From Nocardiopsis alkaliphila YIM 80379 (GTDB lineage: Bacteria > Actinomycetota > Actinomycetes > Streptosporangiales > Streptosporangiaceae), in the NCBI RefSeq assembly GCF_000341005.1, contig NZ_ANBD01000076.1, positions 11,795-64,931 on the forward strand: 53,137 bases of DNA, written 5' to 3'. Of the stretch, positions 24,501 through 33,893 are shown one piece after another. The position numbers were made by a program, and so were the translations under genes. Each line of letters begins with the position of its first letter. The first letter of the stretch is position 1. A model generated the notes under the pieces. The model did not search any database and was not told where the DNA came from. It saw only the letters and a program-made list of their open reading frames with translations.

Positions 24501-25349
24501 ATGTGCGGTCGTTATGCCCAGTCCAGAAACGTGCACCGGCTCCAGCTCGCCTTCGGTCTGCCCGAACAAGCGGTGGAAGGGGCCGACCCGCGATCCTGGC
24601 CACCCCTGGAAGAACTCGACCCCGACTACAACATCTCACCGGGGCGGCCGGTCCAAGCCGTCTTCGGCCCGCCACCGCTGGGTAGCGATGGTGGGAAAGC
24701 GGGACCGCGTTCCTTGCACACCCTGCGTTGGGGTCTGATCCCCTCCTGGGCCAAGGACCGCAACATCGGCTATCGGATGATCAACGCACGTGGGGAGACC
24801 GTCGCGGACAAGCCCGCGTTCAGATCGGCCTTCCGACACCGTCGCTGTCTGCTCCCGGCCGACGCCTACTACGAGTGGCAGCTGCTGAACAAGGACGGAA
24901 CGGCCGAGGCGAGCACCTCTCCCGCGACCGATCCCCAACACAAAAAGCGCAAGGCCAAGGCCGCCAAGAAACCCTTCTCCATTCACTACGAGACAGACGA
25001 GCCGCTCGCCTTGGCCGGGATCTTCGAGCGTTGGCGCGATCCCGAGGTCGACGAGAACGACCCGGCCGCCTGGGTCTGGTCGTGCGCGGTGATCACCACC
25101 GAGGCCGCGCCCGAACTGGCGCACATCCACGAACGCATGCCGATCGTCGTACCCACGGACGCGTGGGCGTCCTGGCTCGACCCGGCCTCGGGAACCGAGG
25201 AGCTGTTCCACCTGATGAACCGCACCCCGGCGGACCGCTTCGTCGTCGACGAGGTCTCCACGGACGTCAACAGCATCAAGAACAACCGTGCCGACCTGCT
25301 GGAGCCCGTCTCGTCCGCCGGTGGCGACGCATCGGACACACTTTTCTGA
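24501..25349 (+). CDS. SRAP-domain protein (HMCES/YedK type) protecting abasic sites
   Basis: The 282-residue protein belongs to the SOS-response-associated peptidase family, whose members form a DNA-protein crosslink with abasic sites in single-stranded DNA. Key residues are present: Cys2 (exposed after Met removal), Asn95 in INARGE, Glu125 in YYEW and His210 in HERMP. A Lys/Ala-rich insertion at about 138-157 (ending HKKRKAKAAKK) is longer than in YedK and is probably a flexible basic loop. There is no ribosome-binding site; the mRNA looks leaderless (see promoter at 24488). No LexA-type box was recognised upstream. Confidence 0.93.
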   Translation: MCGRYAQSRNVHRLQLAFGLPEQAVEGADPRSWPPLEELDPDYNISPGRPVQAVFGPPPLGSDGGKAGPRSLHTLRWGLIPSWAKDRNIGYRMINARGETVADKPAFRSAFRHRRCLLPADAYYEWQLLNKDGTAEASTSPATDPQHKKRKAKAAKKPFSIHYETDEPLALAGIFERWRDPEVDENDPAAWVWSCAVITTEAAPELAHIHERMPIVVPTDAWASWLDPASGTEELFHLMNRTPADRFVVDEVSTDVNSIKNNRADLLEPVSSAGGDASDTLF

Positions 25350-25361
25350 CCCCGGAGATGG

Positions 25362-25392
25362 TGGACAGGCCAGGGCGTGGCCTGTGTATGGT
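25362..25392 (+). promoter_or_regulatory. Candidate thiC promoter with internal dyad
   Basis: TGGACA (25362-25367) is followed by TATGGT (25387-25392) at 19 nt, or TGTATG at 17 nt. Between them lies a perfect dyad ACAGGCC-N7-GGCCTGT (25365-25385), which could instead be a U-run-less terminator for the SRAP gene. Confidence 0.4.
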
Positions 25393-25438
25393 GTGCGAGG
25401 CCACGGGGAGAGGGTCTTCCCCGGCCGGGGCGCGATGA

Positions 25439-27250
<1,812 letters not shown>

Positions 27251-27348
27251 TCGGGGGAGTGCCCCTTGCCGGCGGGCCCGTCCACCCGTGCGGGTCCACC
27301 GGTCCCTTCAAGACGGGGCGGTACCGAGGCCACCCCAAAAGTGAGGGC

Positions 27349-28167
27349 TCAACCGGGTTTGACGACACTGGCGATGAGGTGCACTCCTACGTAGTCGTCG
27401 GACTCGGCGGCGCGCATCTCCATTTCCACCAGGCGGCCCATCGATCGAGGGTCACGGGCCAACATCATCTCCACGGTGGAGACCGACAGCACCGTGCGCG
27501 GTTTGATCCACTCCAGCTCCAGGCCGGCCTCGGTGACCACCTCGGTGAGCTGCTCGGCGGTGAAGCAGCGGGTGATGGAGCCGTCCGGCCAGGGCACCAG
27601 CAACACGTCGGCGCTGGGGGCGTGACTGAGTTCGGGCCAGTAGTCCTGTTCGGCGAGCAGGGCCATGCCCAGGACCACGGAGTCCACGCACACGAGCGCG
27701 CGTCCTCCGGTTCGTAGGACACGCGCGATCTCGACCATGGACGCTTCCGTGGCCAGGTGTCGCGAGAGTACCCGGTTGTCGGCGATCACTCCGTCGAAGG
27801 TGTCGGCCGCGAAGGAACGCAGGAAGGCGGAGTCACCGATCACATGGCGCCATCGGCCCTTGGGTCGTGTCGGCCGGGGTATCGTCGCGCGACCGTTCAC
27901 CAGGGTGAGGGGGCGACGCATGGCGGTGTCCACCGATGGTAGGAGGGTGACCACGTCGTGCCCGGCGGCCACGGCGCGGGGCGTGCCCTGGAAGTCCGGA
28001 CTGGACAGATCGAGCAGGAGGGAAGGCGAGGTCGGCAACCAACGGCTGATCTGGGCTTCGGCGACGGCCCAGTAGAACCGCCAGTAATCGGACAACCGGT
28101 CGGTAGCGGCGAACTGCGCCGCGGGCGATCGAGGGCGATCGGAGGCCGGAGTCGAGGACGGTCGCAC
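27349..28167 (-). CDS. Class I SAM-dependent methyltransferase
   Basis: The 272-residue protein has a Rossmann-type layout: a first strand LLLDLSSPDFQGTPRAVAAG where class I enzymes have motif I, DTFDGVIADNRVL before motif IV, and EIARVLRTGGRALVCVDSVV, the usual post-IV segment of UbiE/SAM methyltransferases. The glycine-rich motif I (GxGxG) is weak, so SAM binding is not certain. The GTG at 28167 is chosen because GAGAGGAG lies 5 nt upstream; a TTG at 28191 would bury that site. It is divergent from sigR, with about 300 nt between. Substrate unknown. Confidence 0.7.
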   Translation of the reverse strand: MRPSSTPASDRPRSPAAQFAATDRLSDYWRFYWAVAEAQISRWLPTSPSLLLDLSSPDFQGTPRAVAAGHDVVTLLPSVDTAMRRPLTLVNGRATIPRPTRPKGRWRHVIGDSAFLRSFAADTFDGVIADNRVLSRHLATEASMVEIARVLRTGGRALVCVDSVVLGMALLAEQDYWPELSHAPSADVLLVPWPDGSITRCFTAEQLTEVVTEAGLELEWIKPRTVLSVSTVEMMLARDPRSMGRLVEMEMRAAESDDYVGVHLIASVVKPG

Positions 28168-28279
28168 GTGCACTCCTCTCCCAACGTTCAAGTAGTCCTA
28201 CCCGCACTCTTCCATGCCTCACCTTCGAAGAGGGGGCCGTTCGACCGACTTTCCCGGGACCTTCGTTCCCGGTGTGGAC

Positions 28280-28305
28280 GGAATCAGTTCACAAGGCCCG
28301 TTGTT
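28280..28305 (+). promoter_or_regulatory. SigR-type promoter of sigR (autoregulation)
   Basis: GGAAT (28280-28284), exactly 18 nt, then GTT (28303-28305) matches the known SigR/SigH consensus GGAAT-N18-GTT. It lies about 165 nt before the short sigR start, like sigRp2 of S. coelicolor, which drives a longer unstable isoform under thiol stress. Confidence 0.85.
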
Positions 28306-28459
28306 GTCAACAGCACCGTCCGGAGAGTGGGTGTCCGGGGGTTTCACCGCATGTGAGGGGGAGCACGAGACCATGTCGACCACCGGCGCGTGTCTTGAAC
28401 GCGAGGAAGTGGTGCCGACGTCGGGTGGCGTCGATGCGCAGGTCCGGGCCGTGGGGCCG

Positions 28460-28471
28460 TATCGTTGGGAT
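28460..28471 (+). promoter_or_regulatory. Candidate leaderless promoter for short SigR
   Basis: TATCGT (28460-28465) lies 6 nt before ATG 28472, which would make the short isoform leaderless. The -35 region is poor. It occupies the place of the constitutive sigRp1 known in Streptomyces. Confidence 0.45.
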
Positions 28472-29188
28472 ATGGACGCCCCAGACGGGACCAGTGCAAG
28501 GAGGCCGAAGGGCTTGGAACAGAGCCAGGAGACAGCCGAGGAACGGGACGAGCGGTTCGAGAGGGACGTGCTCCCCTACCTCGACCAACTCTACTCGGCG
28601 GCGTTGCGCATGACCCGTAACCCCGCTGACGCGGAGGACCTCGTTCAGGAGACCTTCGCCAAGGCGTTCGGTTCCTTCCACCAGTTCAAGGCCGGAACCA
28701 ACCTGAAGGCGTGGCTGTACCGCATCCTCACGAACACCTTCATCAACTCCTATCGGAAGAAGCAGAGAGAGCCGAAGCAGGCCGGTACCGAGGATGTCGA
28801 GGATTGGCAGTTGGCACAGGCCGCGTCGCACACCTCGGTGGGGTTGAAGTCGGCCGAGGCCGAAGCACTCGAGCATCTTCCCGACAGCGATGTCAAGCGT
28901 GCGCTGCAGGAGCTTCCGGAGGACTTCCGGATCGCGGTCTACCTCGCCGATGTCGAGGGGTTCGCGTACAAGGAGGTCGCCGAGATCATGGGGACCCCCA
29001 TCGGGACGGTCATGTCGCGCCTGCACCGTGGGCGGCGCCAGCTTCGTTCGTACTTGGAGGAGTACGCGGTGGACCGTGGCTTCCTCCCGGCGACGCGCGC
29101 GGCCGCGGCCGCCGAGGCGGTCGCCACGGGTTCTTCCGCCGGTGGGCGGGCACAGGCGAGTGGGTCGGATCGAGGAGATCGACGATGA
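28472..29188 (+). CDS. sigR: Thiol-stress ECF sigma factor SigR
   Basis: SigR (SigH in mycobacteria) directs transcription of thiol-redox and protein-quality genes after disulfide stress. From ATG 28472 it is 238 residues. Region 2 reads [32 protein letters not shown] through [25 protein letters not shown]. Region 4 reads [44 protein letters not shown]. These are nearly the Streptomyces SigR sequence. The frame stays open upstream; ATG 28373 with GAGGGGGAG before it would add 33 residues and fits a stress-induced longer isoform. The stop overlaps rsrA as ATGA. Confidence 0.96.
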   Translation: MDAPDGTSARRPKGLEQSQETAEERDERFERDVLPYLDQLYSAALRMTRNPADAEDLVQETFAKAFGSFHQFKAGTNLKAWLYRILTNTFINSYRKKQREPKQAGTEDVEDWQLAQAASHTSVGLKSAEAEALEHLPDSDVKRALQELPEDFRIAVYLADVEGFAYKEVAEIMGTPIGTVMSRLHRGRRQLRSYLEEYAVDRGFLPATRAAAAAEAVATGSSAGGRAQASGSDRGDRR

Positions 29189-29490
29189 GCGGTGGTCAGG
29201 ACGAATCGGAAACGGGCACCCCGTGCAGTGAGGTGCTCGAACAGCTCTACGTCTACATCGACGGTGAACTCGAAGAAGGCGACTGCGACCAGGTGCGTCG
29301 GCATCTGGATGGATGTAGCCCATGTCTGGACGAGTACGGCTTGGAGGAAGCCGTGAAGAAGCTCGTCGCCAAGCACTGCGGCTGCGATCCGGTCCCGTTG
29401 GACCTGCGGGACAAGGTCCTGGGTCGGTTGGCCCGAGCCCGCCAGGAGCAATTGGCTCGTGAGGCCGAGCTGGGGACCCCGCCCGCCTGA
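29185..29490 (+). CDS. rsrA: Zinc-binding redox anti-sigma factor RsrA
   Basis: RsrA (ZAS family) holds SigR inactive until oxidation forms a disulfide and expels zinc. The 101-residue protein has the diagnostic H-x3-C-x2-C motif (His40, Cys44, Cys47) plus Cys14 and Cys34. Where Streptomyces RsrA has the adjacent pair Cys61-Cys62, this protein reads His64-Cys65-Gly66-Cys67, so one cysteine is displaced by two residues. The start ATG 29185 overlaps the sigR stop, ensuring near-equal synthesis with SigR. A strong terminator follows at 29507. Confidence 0.95.
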   Translation: MSGGQDESETGTPCSEVLEQLYVYIDGELEEGDCDQVRRHLDGCSPCLDEYGLEEAVKKLVAKHCGCDPVPLDLRDKVLGRLARARQEQLAREAELGTPPA

Positions 29491-29506
29491 AGGGTTTCCC
29501 GACGGA

Positions 29507-29542
29507 TGGCGAAGGCTGGAATTCCAGCCTTCGCCATTTTTT
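29507..29542 (+). terminator. sigR-rsrA intrinsic terminator
   Basis: A perfect palindrome (29507-29536) forms a 13-bp stem around AATT and is followed by six Ts (29537-29542). It starts 17 nt after the rsrA stop. Confidence 0.95.
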
Positions 29543-30080
29543 GTGCTCTGGTTCCTATTGCTGTTATCTGTTGGGTTCCGATGCGTTTATATGCTTTTGT
29601 GGTGGTGTGCGGAGTATTTTCCCTTAAGTATGAGAGTTTTGGTCACTAGGTGCCCCTGTGAGTGGTTTCGGGGGTGGTCGACACGCCCGATGGGGTGCGG
29701 GTATTTTCGGTCGTGACCGACTCGGAATGGATTTCTTCGGGGTTCGCCCAGTCGTTTCATTTGGTCACGGGGGGTAGTGGCTCCTGGTCGGGTTCGGTGT
29801 GGATGGTGGCTGGATCCGCCGAGGGGAGGTGCGTCGACCGTTTCGAGGCAAAGGGCATGGTTACGCTGTGTAGCAAGCTGGAATTGCTAATTGGATTAGT
29901 AATTCCATAGTTCGGAACTTCCGAGGGGCGATCCCTCCTCGGAGAAGTTCGGTTCGGGTCATGGGCAATCCTGGCGGTGCCGAGGGCCGTTAAACTGAAC
30001 GCCATATCCAACGAATGGGTCAATTTGTGCGGCGTGCTCGGTGTGTGAGTGAGGCGTCGCCGTGGAGAGAGGGGATCGCG
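29543..30080. other. AT-richer gap with inverted repeats
   Basis: This stretch of about 540 nt is visibly richer in A/T than its surroundings, especially 29543-29660 and 29860-30030, and has no recognisable gene. It carries a 12-bp inverted repeat (29880-29906) and a second, bulged one with arms GAACTTCCGAGG (about 29915-29926) and CCTCGGAGAAGTTC (about 29937-29950). A TAAACT -10-like box lies at about 29991-29996. It could hold a small RNA or an upstream regulatory region for the miniprotein and HD genes. Confidence 0.5.
29880..29906. repeat. AT-rich inverted repeat
   Basis: Arms GGAATTGCTAAT and ATTAGTAATTCC are inverted repeats with 11 of 12 matches around TGG. It looks like an operator dyad or a hairpin. 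It has no T-tract and is not near a gene end. Confidence 0.6.
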
Positions 30081-30158
30081 ATGTTCGCGGGCATGCTCAT
30101 GATGTCGATGTACGGAATTTTCATGGCTTCCGCTTTTACCGGATGGACCTGGTGGTAG
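30081..30158 (+). CDS. 25-residue Met-rich membrane miniprotein
   Basis: ATG 30081 has a very strong ribosome-binding site (GGAGAGAGGGG at 30064-30074, about 6 nt spacing). The frame runs 25 codons to TAG at 30156-30158. The peptide begins MFAGMLMMSMYG and ends TGWTWW. It contains six methionines, is hydrophobic along almost its whole length and has no charged residue, so a single membrane helix is expected. It precedes the HD-GYP membrane protein by 56 nt and may be co-transcribed and act with it. I know no family for it. Methionine density also allows a metal-binding role. Confidence 0.6.
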   Translation: MFAGMLMMSMYGIFMASAFTGWTWW

Positions 30159-30214
30159 AACAGAACCGTTGAAACCATGACAGTTCGGTCGTTGTCGGCG
30201 GGGGGTGAACGAGG

Positions 30215-31636
30215 GTGCGGGCTCTTCCAGGGGGCGCGCGTGTCTACGTCGGAATCATCGTTGTCAGTGCTGTCGCCATCGTGCTCATCGGTCCCTACTC
30301 GGGAATCGACCTGGGAACCCTGGTGCTCATGGTGGTTCTCTTCGTCGTCGCGGAGTCGATCAGCACGCACGTCCTCGTCGACGACGAAAAGGCCGGGATC
30401 TCGCCCAGTTCGGCCGTGGCCCTGGCCGCGGTCGTCCTGGTCGGCCCGGCCGGGGCCGCCGTGGTCGGTTTCGCCTGTTGTTTGGCGCTGCGCAGGCAGA
30501 TCCTGGTCAAACGGGCCTTCAACGGAGCGCAGTACGCACTGGCGGCCTACACGGCCGGACATGTCTATCTTCTACTCGGCGGCACCGTCGGGGTGCCCGG
30601 GCAGTCGGATTTCCCCGAAATCGTCTTCCCCTACGTCGCCGCCGTCCTGACGCACACCCTGATCAACTCGCTGCTCATCGGCCTCCTCATGTGGGGACTG
30701 GGGGCGGGCCGGGCCGCCGGCCCACGGCCACGGCGCTGGCGCCCCCTGCTCGCCTTGGAGGTCACTTCCATCGGCTACCAGATGCTGGGGTTGGCCATCG
30801 CGGCGGTCTGGGGCGCGGTCGGGATCGTCGCGCCGTTGCTGATCCTGTTGCCCCTGTTCATCGCACGCTGGACCTTCGGCCAACAGATCGCCGAAGCGCG
30901 GGCGCACGAGGCCACGCTCGCCACCCTGTGCCAGGCGGTGGAGACCAAGGACTACTACACGCGCGGGCACTGTATGCGGGTGGCCGAGGGCGCGGCCATG
31001 ATCGCCGCCGAACTGGGTATGTCCGCCGAACGGGTACAGAAGATCCGCTACGCGGGGATGCTCCACGACATCGGCAAGCTCGGGGTGCCCACCAAGGTCA
31101 TCCAAAAGACCGGCAAACTCACCGACGACGAGTACGCCGCCATCAAGCTCCATCCGACCCGTGGTTACGAGATCGTTCGCGAGATCAGTTTCCTCGACGA
31201 GGCGCTCGCCGGCATCCGGCACCACCACGAGCGCTTGGACGGGCGCGGCTACCCCATGGGTCTGGTCGGTATGGAGATCCCCGAATCCGCCCGCATCATC
31301 AGCGTGGCCGACGTCTTCGACTGCCTGACCTCCACCAGGTCCTACCGCAAGGCCTGGTCGGTGGAGGAGGCCATCGCCGAACTCCGTCGATGCGCCGGTA
31401 CCCAGTTCGATCCGAAGATGGTCGAGGCCTTGGTCCGGGCCGTTTCCCGGGAAGGGTGGCAGACCCCGGACATCGCCGAACCGCCCGGTGGTCACTATGG
31501 TTCCACCGAGGACACAGAACTCGAGGGATCGAACGCTCCGACGTCGGCCGAGCCGGCCAAGAGGGGTGGTGACGAGGCGACCAAGGCCGCCGAATCCACC
31601 TCGGCCGGAGTCGTGACGGGTGGGCAGGACCGGTGA
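30215..31636 (+). CDS. Membrane-anchored HD-GYP-domain phosphodiesterase
   Basis: The 473-residue protein has an N-terminal membrane module of about six segments (about 8-225) and a cytosolic HD-GYP domain (about 235-420) with a complete set of motifs: LHDIGK, HPTRG, RHHHERLDGRGYP and ADVFD. HD-GYP enzymes hydrolyse cyclic di-nucleotides, mainly c-di-GMP; in actinobacteria c-di-GMP controls development through BldD. A polar low-complexity tail follows. GTG 30215 is weakly supported by GAGG. The stop overlaps the next gene as GTGA, so the two HD proteins are made together and may form a heteromer. Confidence 0.9.
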   Translation: MRALPGGARVYVGIIVVSAVAIVLIGPYSGIDLGTLVLMVVLFVVAESISTHVLVDDEKAGISPSSAVALAAVVLVGPAGAAVVGFACCLALRRQILVKRAFNGAQYALAAYTAGHVYLLLGGTVGVPGQSDFPEIVFPYVAAVLTHTLINSLLIGLLMWGLGAGRAAGPRPRRWRPLLALEVTSIGYQMLGLAIAAVWGAVGIVAPLLILLPLFIARWTFGQQIAEARAHEATLATLCQAVETKDYYTRGHCMRVAEGAAMIAAELGMSAERVQKIRYAGMLHDIGKLGVPTKVIQKTGKLTDDEYAAIKLHPTRGYEIVREISFLDEALAGIRHHHERLDGRGYPMGLVGMEIPESARIISVADVFDCLTSTRSYRKAWSVEEAIAELRRCAGTQFDPKMVEALVRAVSREGWQTPDIAEPPGGHYGSTEDTELEGSNAPTSAEPAKRGGDEATKAAESTSAGVVTGGQDR

Positions 31637-32967
31637 TGACCCAGCGGACGGACGGGCCTCCTGACTCGGGGGCCGAAGGTGGTGGACCAGAGGGCGGTGC
31701 CCTGGAACACCGACGACGGTGTGGGCCTTCCTGGCGCACGGCGCGCCCGCTGAGGGCCATGCTGGTGGCCGGGGTGGGCGCGGCCTCCTTGGTGGCGCTG
31801 GTGGGCACGGCCGTCAACGGAGTCGTCGAACCCCACGTGGCACTGGCTTTTTGCCTGGTCATCGCTATTGGGGAGCTGACCAGGATCAATCTTCCGGGGA
31901 ATCGGGAGTCGGCCCCGATCGCCGTGTCGGGGGCCATCGCCTACGCGCTCCTGATCAGCCTGGGCGGAGAGCAGGTCCATCACGGTGCCGGTCAGGTGGT
32001 CGCGGTGGTCGCCCTGGGAGTGGCCTTGGGAGAACTCCCGCACGTGGCGGTGGGTCGGAGCCCCAGCGTGGAGGGGGTCGCCCGACGGGTGTTCACCGCC
32101 CTGCTGCTCGCGGCCGCCTTCCGTCCCTTGGCCGCACAGCTGTCCCTGAGCGGCCCCTCGGTCCAGGTCGTCATGCTCATGGCGCTGCTGGTGATGGTGG
32201 CCTGGCTGGTGGACGTGGTCGTCTCGGCGATCTTGCGGGCCGAGCGGCTGCGCACCCGGCTCCGGGTGGCCGCGCGCGACGAGGCCCGTGCCCAGGTCGC
32301 CACCGGTGGCGCGATCGCCTCCAGTGGGGTGCTCATCGCGCTCGCCTGTACCGTCACCGGACTGGTGGGTCTGCTGGTGTTCAGCGCTCCACTGCTGGTC
32401 TCCCAAGTGGCCTTTCGCCGGCACGCCGAGGTGCGTCGCACCTACCTGGAGACGGTGCGGGCCCTGTCCCGGGTCACAGAGGTGGGCGGTTACGTGGAGA
32501 ACGGGCACTCCCGCAGGGTGAGTCGGTTGGCCCACGGCATCGCCTGTGAATTGGGACTGAGCGAGCGTGAGCTGTTGGAGTTGGAGTACGCGGCGCTGAT
32601 GCACGACATCGGCCAGCTGTCCCTACACGAGCCCATCGCGGGTGGGGCCACCGTGCTGGCCTCACCGCGCGAACAGCGCAGGATCGCAGAGTTGGGCTCG
32701 GCGATCATCCGGGAGACCGGAGTATTGGACAACGTCGCCGAACTGGTCCGTCGACAGTGCGAACCGCTCCATGGAGACGGTGACGAGGGTGCGCCGCCGT
32801 TGGGTTGTCGCATCATCAAGGTCGCCAACGCCTTCGATGACCTGGTCGGGGACAACCGCGACGTCGAACGCCGCGTCGCTGTGGTCGAACGGCTGCGAAT
32901 GGACACCGACAGCGAGTACGACCCGCGCGTGGTGGACGCCTTGGCCGGTGTCATCCGTCGCGGCTGA
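31633..32967 (+). CDS. Degenerate HD-domain membrane paralogue
   Basis: The 444-residue protein has the same plan as its upstream neighbour: N-terminal membrane segments (about 40-250) and a C-terminal HD domain. Several catalytic elements are altered. HDIGK reads HDIGQ. The HHERLDGRGYP region reads RRQCEPLHGDGDEG, losing both histidines and the GYP. The first metal His (ENGHSRRVSRLAHG) and the Asp of KVANAFDDL are kept. Hydrolysis of cyclic di-nucleotides is therefore doubtful; a regulatory partner of the intact HD-GYP protein is plausible. GTG 31633 or ATG 31636 both overlap the preceding stop. Confidence 0.85.
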   Translation: MMTQRTDGPPDSGAEGGGPEGGALEHRRRCGPSWRTARPLRAMLVAGVGAASLVALVGTAVNGVVEPHVALAFCLVIAIGELTRINLPGNRESAPIAVSGAIAYALLISLGGEQVHHGAGQVVAVVALGVALGELPHVAVGRSPSVEGVARRVFTALLLAAAFRPLAAQLSLSGPSVQVVMLMALLVMVAWLVDVVVSAILRAERLRTRLRVAARDEARAQVATGGAIASSGVLIALACTVTGLVGLLVFSAPLLVSQVAFRRHAEVRRTYLETVRALSRVTEVGGYVENGHSRRVSRLAHGIACELGLSERELLELEYAALMHDIGQLSLHEPIAGGATVLASPREQRRIAELGSAIIRETGVLDNVAELVRRQCEPLHGDGDEGAPPLGCRIIKVANAFDDLVGDNRDVERRVAVVERLRMDTDSEYDPRVVDALAGVIRRG

Positions 32968-33008
32968 GCAACCCTCGCCACCGTCCGTCCTCTAAGGAGG
33001 CGGTTCGG

Positions 33009-33749
33009 TCAGGCCGTGGGCGGGCGCAGTCGGGTGACGAACTTGTATCGGTCACCGCGGTAAAGGGAGCGGACCCATTCCACCGGATGTCCATCACCGT
33101 CGAAGCTGTGCTGACAGTGCAGGACCAGCGGCAGACCGACGTCCACACCGAGTAGCCGAGCCTCGTTCGGGGTCGCCAGCACCGTCTCGATGGACGCCTC
33201 CGCTTCGGCCAGGGAGACGTCGTACGCGCTCGCCAGAGCCTCGTAGAGCGAGGCGTAGCGGTCGAGTTGACGTCTGAGCCCCGGAAAGCGTCGTGCGGCC
33301 AGGTGGGCGGTCTCCACGGCCATCGGCTCGCCGTTGGCCAGCCGGAGTCTTTCGATACGCAGCACACGCCCGCCTGAACGGATCGACAGCAGCTCGGCGA
33401 GCTGGTCGTCGGCGTTGATGTAGCTGACGTCCAGGATGCGGGTGGCGGGATGCAGGCCGTGGGCGCGCATCTCCTGGGTGTAACTGGTCAGCTGGAGGAC
33501 TTGGGCGACCTTCGGCTTGGCGACGAACGTGCCCTTGCCCTGGATACGCAGGAGACGACCCTCGACGACCATTTCGGTCAGAGCCTGGCGCACCGTGGTG
33601 CGCGACGTGCCGAACTGGGTGGCCAAAGCGCGTTCGGGTGGGACCGGGTTTCCGGCGGGCATCGCCTCGATCAGCTCGAGCAACTGCTTCTTGACCTGGT
33701 AGTACTTGGGCACCCGGGGGTTGCCGTCCAGTGTGCGCTGTCCAGTCAT
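33009..33749 (-). CDS. dasR: GntR/HutC-family regulator DasR
   Basis: The 246-residue protein closely resembles Streptomyces DasR, the global regulator of GlcNAc and chitin use. Shared features are the start [17 protein letters not shown], the winged helix [33 protein letters not shown], and a UTRA effector domain with [25 protein letters not shown] and the C-terminal [20 protein letters not shown]. DasR binds glucosamine-6-phosphate and then releases DNA. ATG 33749 has GGAGGAG upstream. A close match to the DasR site lies 78 bp upstream, suggesting autoregulation; nagA at 9732 is a probable target. It converges with the HD gene. Confidence 0.95.
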   Translation of the reverse strand: MTGQRTLDGNPRVPKYYQVKKQLLELIEAMPAGNPVPPERALATQFGTSRTTVRQALTEMVVEGRLLRIQGKGTFVAKPKVAQVLQLTSYTQEMRAHGLHPATRILDVSYINADDQLAELLSIRSGGRVLRIERLRLANGEPMAVETAHLAARRFPGLRRQLDRYASLYEALASAYDVSLAEAEASIETVLATPNEARLLGVDVGLPLVLHCQHSFDGDGHPVEWVRSLYRGDRYKFVTRLRPPTA

Positions 33750-33826
33750 CGATCTCCTCCGCAGCGTCCCGCATTCATCGTGCACACCCTTTCCGGCAGG
33801 GGTCATCCGGTAGCCGGGGACCACAG

Positions 33827-33842
33827 ATTGGTGTGGACCACT
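33827..33842 (-). promoter_or_regulatory. DasR-responsive element upstream of dasR
   Basis: ATTGGTGTGGACCACT matches the Streptomyces DasR site ACTGGTCTAGACCACT at 13 of 16 positions (consensus from knowledge). It lies between dasR and pdtaS and could affect both. A half-site GGACCACTGGTC overlaps its right edge. Confidence 0.7.
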
Positions 33843-33893
33843 GGTCGAGTGTGTACCTCTTGAGTATGCATGGCTCCATGGGATGATTTGTGA

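Noticed and set aside
29662-29910. 82-codon frame in the AT-richer gap
   Set aside because: No ribosome-binding site, no similarity, codon use unlike neighbours, and it ends inside the inverted repeat.
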